Source: Elusimicrobia bacterium UBA5214
GTDB taxonomy: Bacteria > Elusimicrobiota > UBA5214
NCBI GenBank assembly: GCA_002412545.1
Contig: DHVG01000014.1
Location: 32,865-96,864, forward strand
DNA length: 64,000 nucleotides
Direction: 5' to 3'
Shown: positions 58,901 to 61,900 of the stretch, piece by piece
How the letters are laid out: each line of letters starts with the position of its first letter
Position numbering within the stretch: the first letter of the stretch is position 1
Translations under genes and position numbers: made by a program
Notes under the pieces: model-generated
The model's database searches: none
What the model saw: the letters and a program-made list of their open reading frames with translations, nothing else
What the model was told of the DNA's origin: nothing

Positions 58901-61900
58901 CTCCAAATAAAAGATACCTTAATACTTATCTTACTACAATTTCTGGTACTACTAACGACCTCTATACTACAAAATCCGACCTGAAAGAAACATATATCGC
59001 CATAAGGTTAGAGAGTGGGAACTGGTTCAGATGGTCAGATATGACCTTTACTTTGACTACAAGTTCGTGGACAAAAGTTGATACCGGTGGGACATATTTA
59101 CAAAATAACTGGACACATTCCTGGAACTTACCTAACTGGCAGACCGACATTACTTATGTAATCTATTCTTCCGCTACGGATAGAGCACTCAACCGTCAGG
59201 TATCTATCTCCTCGTTCACTTTCTCCTATGATATAACCAAAGCAACTTCGGTAGTGACACTGCCCGCACCAGCAATAACTTACTATTCAAGCTTGCCAAC
59301 AATCTCTGGTACCGCCTTTGACGGAACAAGTGGCGTTGAGCAGACAAAGATATATATAAAAGATGTTTTAAGTAATCGCTACTGGACCGGAAAGATGGCT
59401 ACTGGTTGGGGTACCGCCGGGGTAATCATCTGGCGTTTGACTAACGGGACAACTAATTGGACATATCCAGTGAGCGATGACAATATACCTACCTGGATAG
59501 AACTGGGTAAAGGTAGAGAATACGAAATTAAACCTTGGACAATTGACTTTGCGGGTAATGAATCTTCCGGGACAGCAAAGACATTTAGGTTTGATGATGA
59601 GAAACCAAAAACACAAATAAATTTACCGCTTAATACTAAGTATTACCGTTCCTTGCCTACTATTTCCGGTACCGCTGCCGATATAACTGCGGGAACCTAT
59701 GCAAGCGAACTTAAAGAAGTAAAAATAAGTATCAAAGATAATTATCTTAATCAATGGTGGAGTGGTTCTGATTTTGATAAGGCATCTGAAGAATTTCAAC
59801 CGGCGACCAATCTGAGCGGTTTATGGACTGAATGGTCGTATACCGGCTACGCCGGTAAACTGTTTAACGGAAGAAGTTATACGATTCGCACGAAGACTTG
59901 GGATAATTCTACACCGGAAAACGAAGAGATCAGTTATACGGTGGGAGTGAATACAGTTACTTTCGTTTATGATACCGGTTTACCGTTATCGGTTGTCGGT
60001 TATCCGTTATCCGTTTATGTGAATTCTTTACCGAGAATTTCTGGTACCGCTGATGATGTTTTAAGTAAGGTCAGTCAGGTAGAGATTACACTTAAAAATT
60101 TATCTACAAACAGGTACTGGGATGGTGACAGTTGGGAGAGTAGCGAATACTGGTTGAACACTTCTACCAGCGGTATTTCACCTTCAACCTGGACCTACAC
60201 TACTCTGCCGGTTTGGGTACACAATAGTTCTTATACGATTACTTCCCGGGCAAAAGATAATGCTTTACCAACTCCTAATATTCAGACACCACAGACTTCC
60301 TTTACTTTTACTTATGATACCGCACCACCAACTTCGGTAGTCAACTACCCGGGGAATAATGCTATTCTGAAGATTTTACCGACAATTAGTGGTAGTGCGG
60401 TAGATACACCAGCCGGGATTAACTTAGTAGAAGTGTCCTTCCGGGAAGCACCAAGTGGTCCTTATTGGAATGGTTCAACTTTTGCTTCTACTACTGAACA
60501 ATGGTTTATTACTACTTGGGATGGGAGTAAATGGACCTGGAATTCACCTATTCTCCGTGATGGGTACCAGTATTTAGTTCGTTCAAGAGCAAAAGATAAT
60601 GCGGACAATCAAGAAGAACCTACCTCGGGCATAATTTTCCGTTACGATATTACCCAACCGGTTTCCGGTATCAGTCAACCCTTGCATAATCAGTGGTATA
60701 ACAGTTTGCTGACAATTTCGGGAACCGCGAGTGATGCTTCCGGAATAAACAAAGTAGAAATTGCAATTCAGGAAAATCCAGCTACCGGTAATTGGTGGAG
60801 CGGAACACTATTCTCAGGATCAGTGGTTAAATGGTTTACGGTTACTGGTGCGGAAAACTGGACTTATTCGGCACTACCTTCCTGGGAAAGTGGTAAAGAA
60901 TACCGGATTATTTCTCAAGCGACCGATAAAGCCGGTAATATAGAGAAAGATAGCATAGTTGACCAATTACCGGCAAGTTGGTTTAAATTTGATAATATTG
61001 TCCCGGTTTCAAAGGTTACCTACCCACCAAGCGGACAGGTCTACAGTGTAGTCAGTATAATTACTGGTACGGCTAATGATAATTATGCTGGGGTTAATCA
61101 GATTGAATTGCGGATTCTTGACAGTGATGGGAAATGTTGGAACAGTTCAGCGTTTGTCAGTGGTGAACAATGGGTACAAGCGACAGTTTATTCTTCTTCT
61201 TGGGCGTATACAACCGTAGTTAACTGGACAACTGGTAAAAGTTATCAACTTACTTCCCGGGCTAAGGACCGCGCGGGTAACACTGAAACTGAAGTGCCGG
61301 GATACGATGTAGAATTTACTTTTGATAATACCCAACCTAATACTTATATACAAATTCCGGGAAACAATAAATATTATCGTTCGTTAACCACAATTTCTGG
61401 AACCGCCTATGATGCTACTGCTGGTATTAGCCGGGTGGATGTGGCTCTCCAGAATAAACTTACCGGTAAATGGTGGGGCGGTAGTGCCTTTAATTCCGAT
61501 ACACAACAATGGTTCACTGCGGAAGGGAGTACTACTTGGAATTATAGTTTCAATGATAGCAACTGGCTCAATGATAATTTCTATTTGGTTCTCTCGCGTG
61601 CTACGGATATATCTCAACCAGCAAATATTGAAAATGTGTTTGCCGTAAATGTAAATTCTAACACTTTTGTTGTGGATAAGGTTGTACCGACTACCCTTAT
61701 CACCTATCCAACTAACGGACTAATTACTAACGTAATAACCACTATCTCCGGTACTTCAACTGATCCGGGAACTTATCCCAGCGGGGTAAACAAAGTAGAA
61801 ATTGCGATTAAAAACAATGCTACAGCTAAATGGTGGGATGGTAGTGATTTTATTGCTGGCGGTGAACAATGGCTGACGGCTACGGGGATAACTTCCTGGA

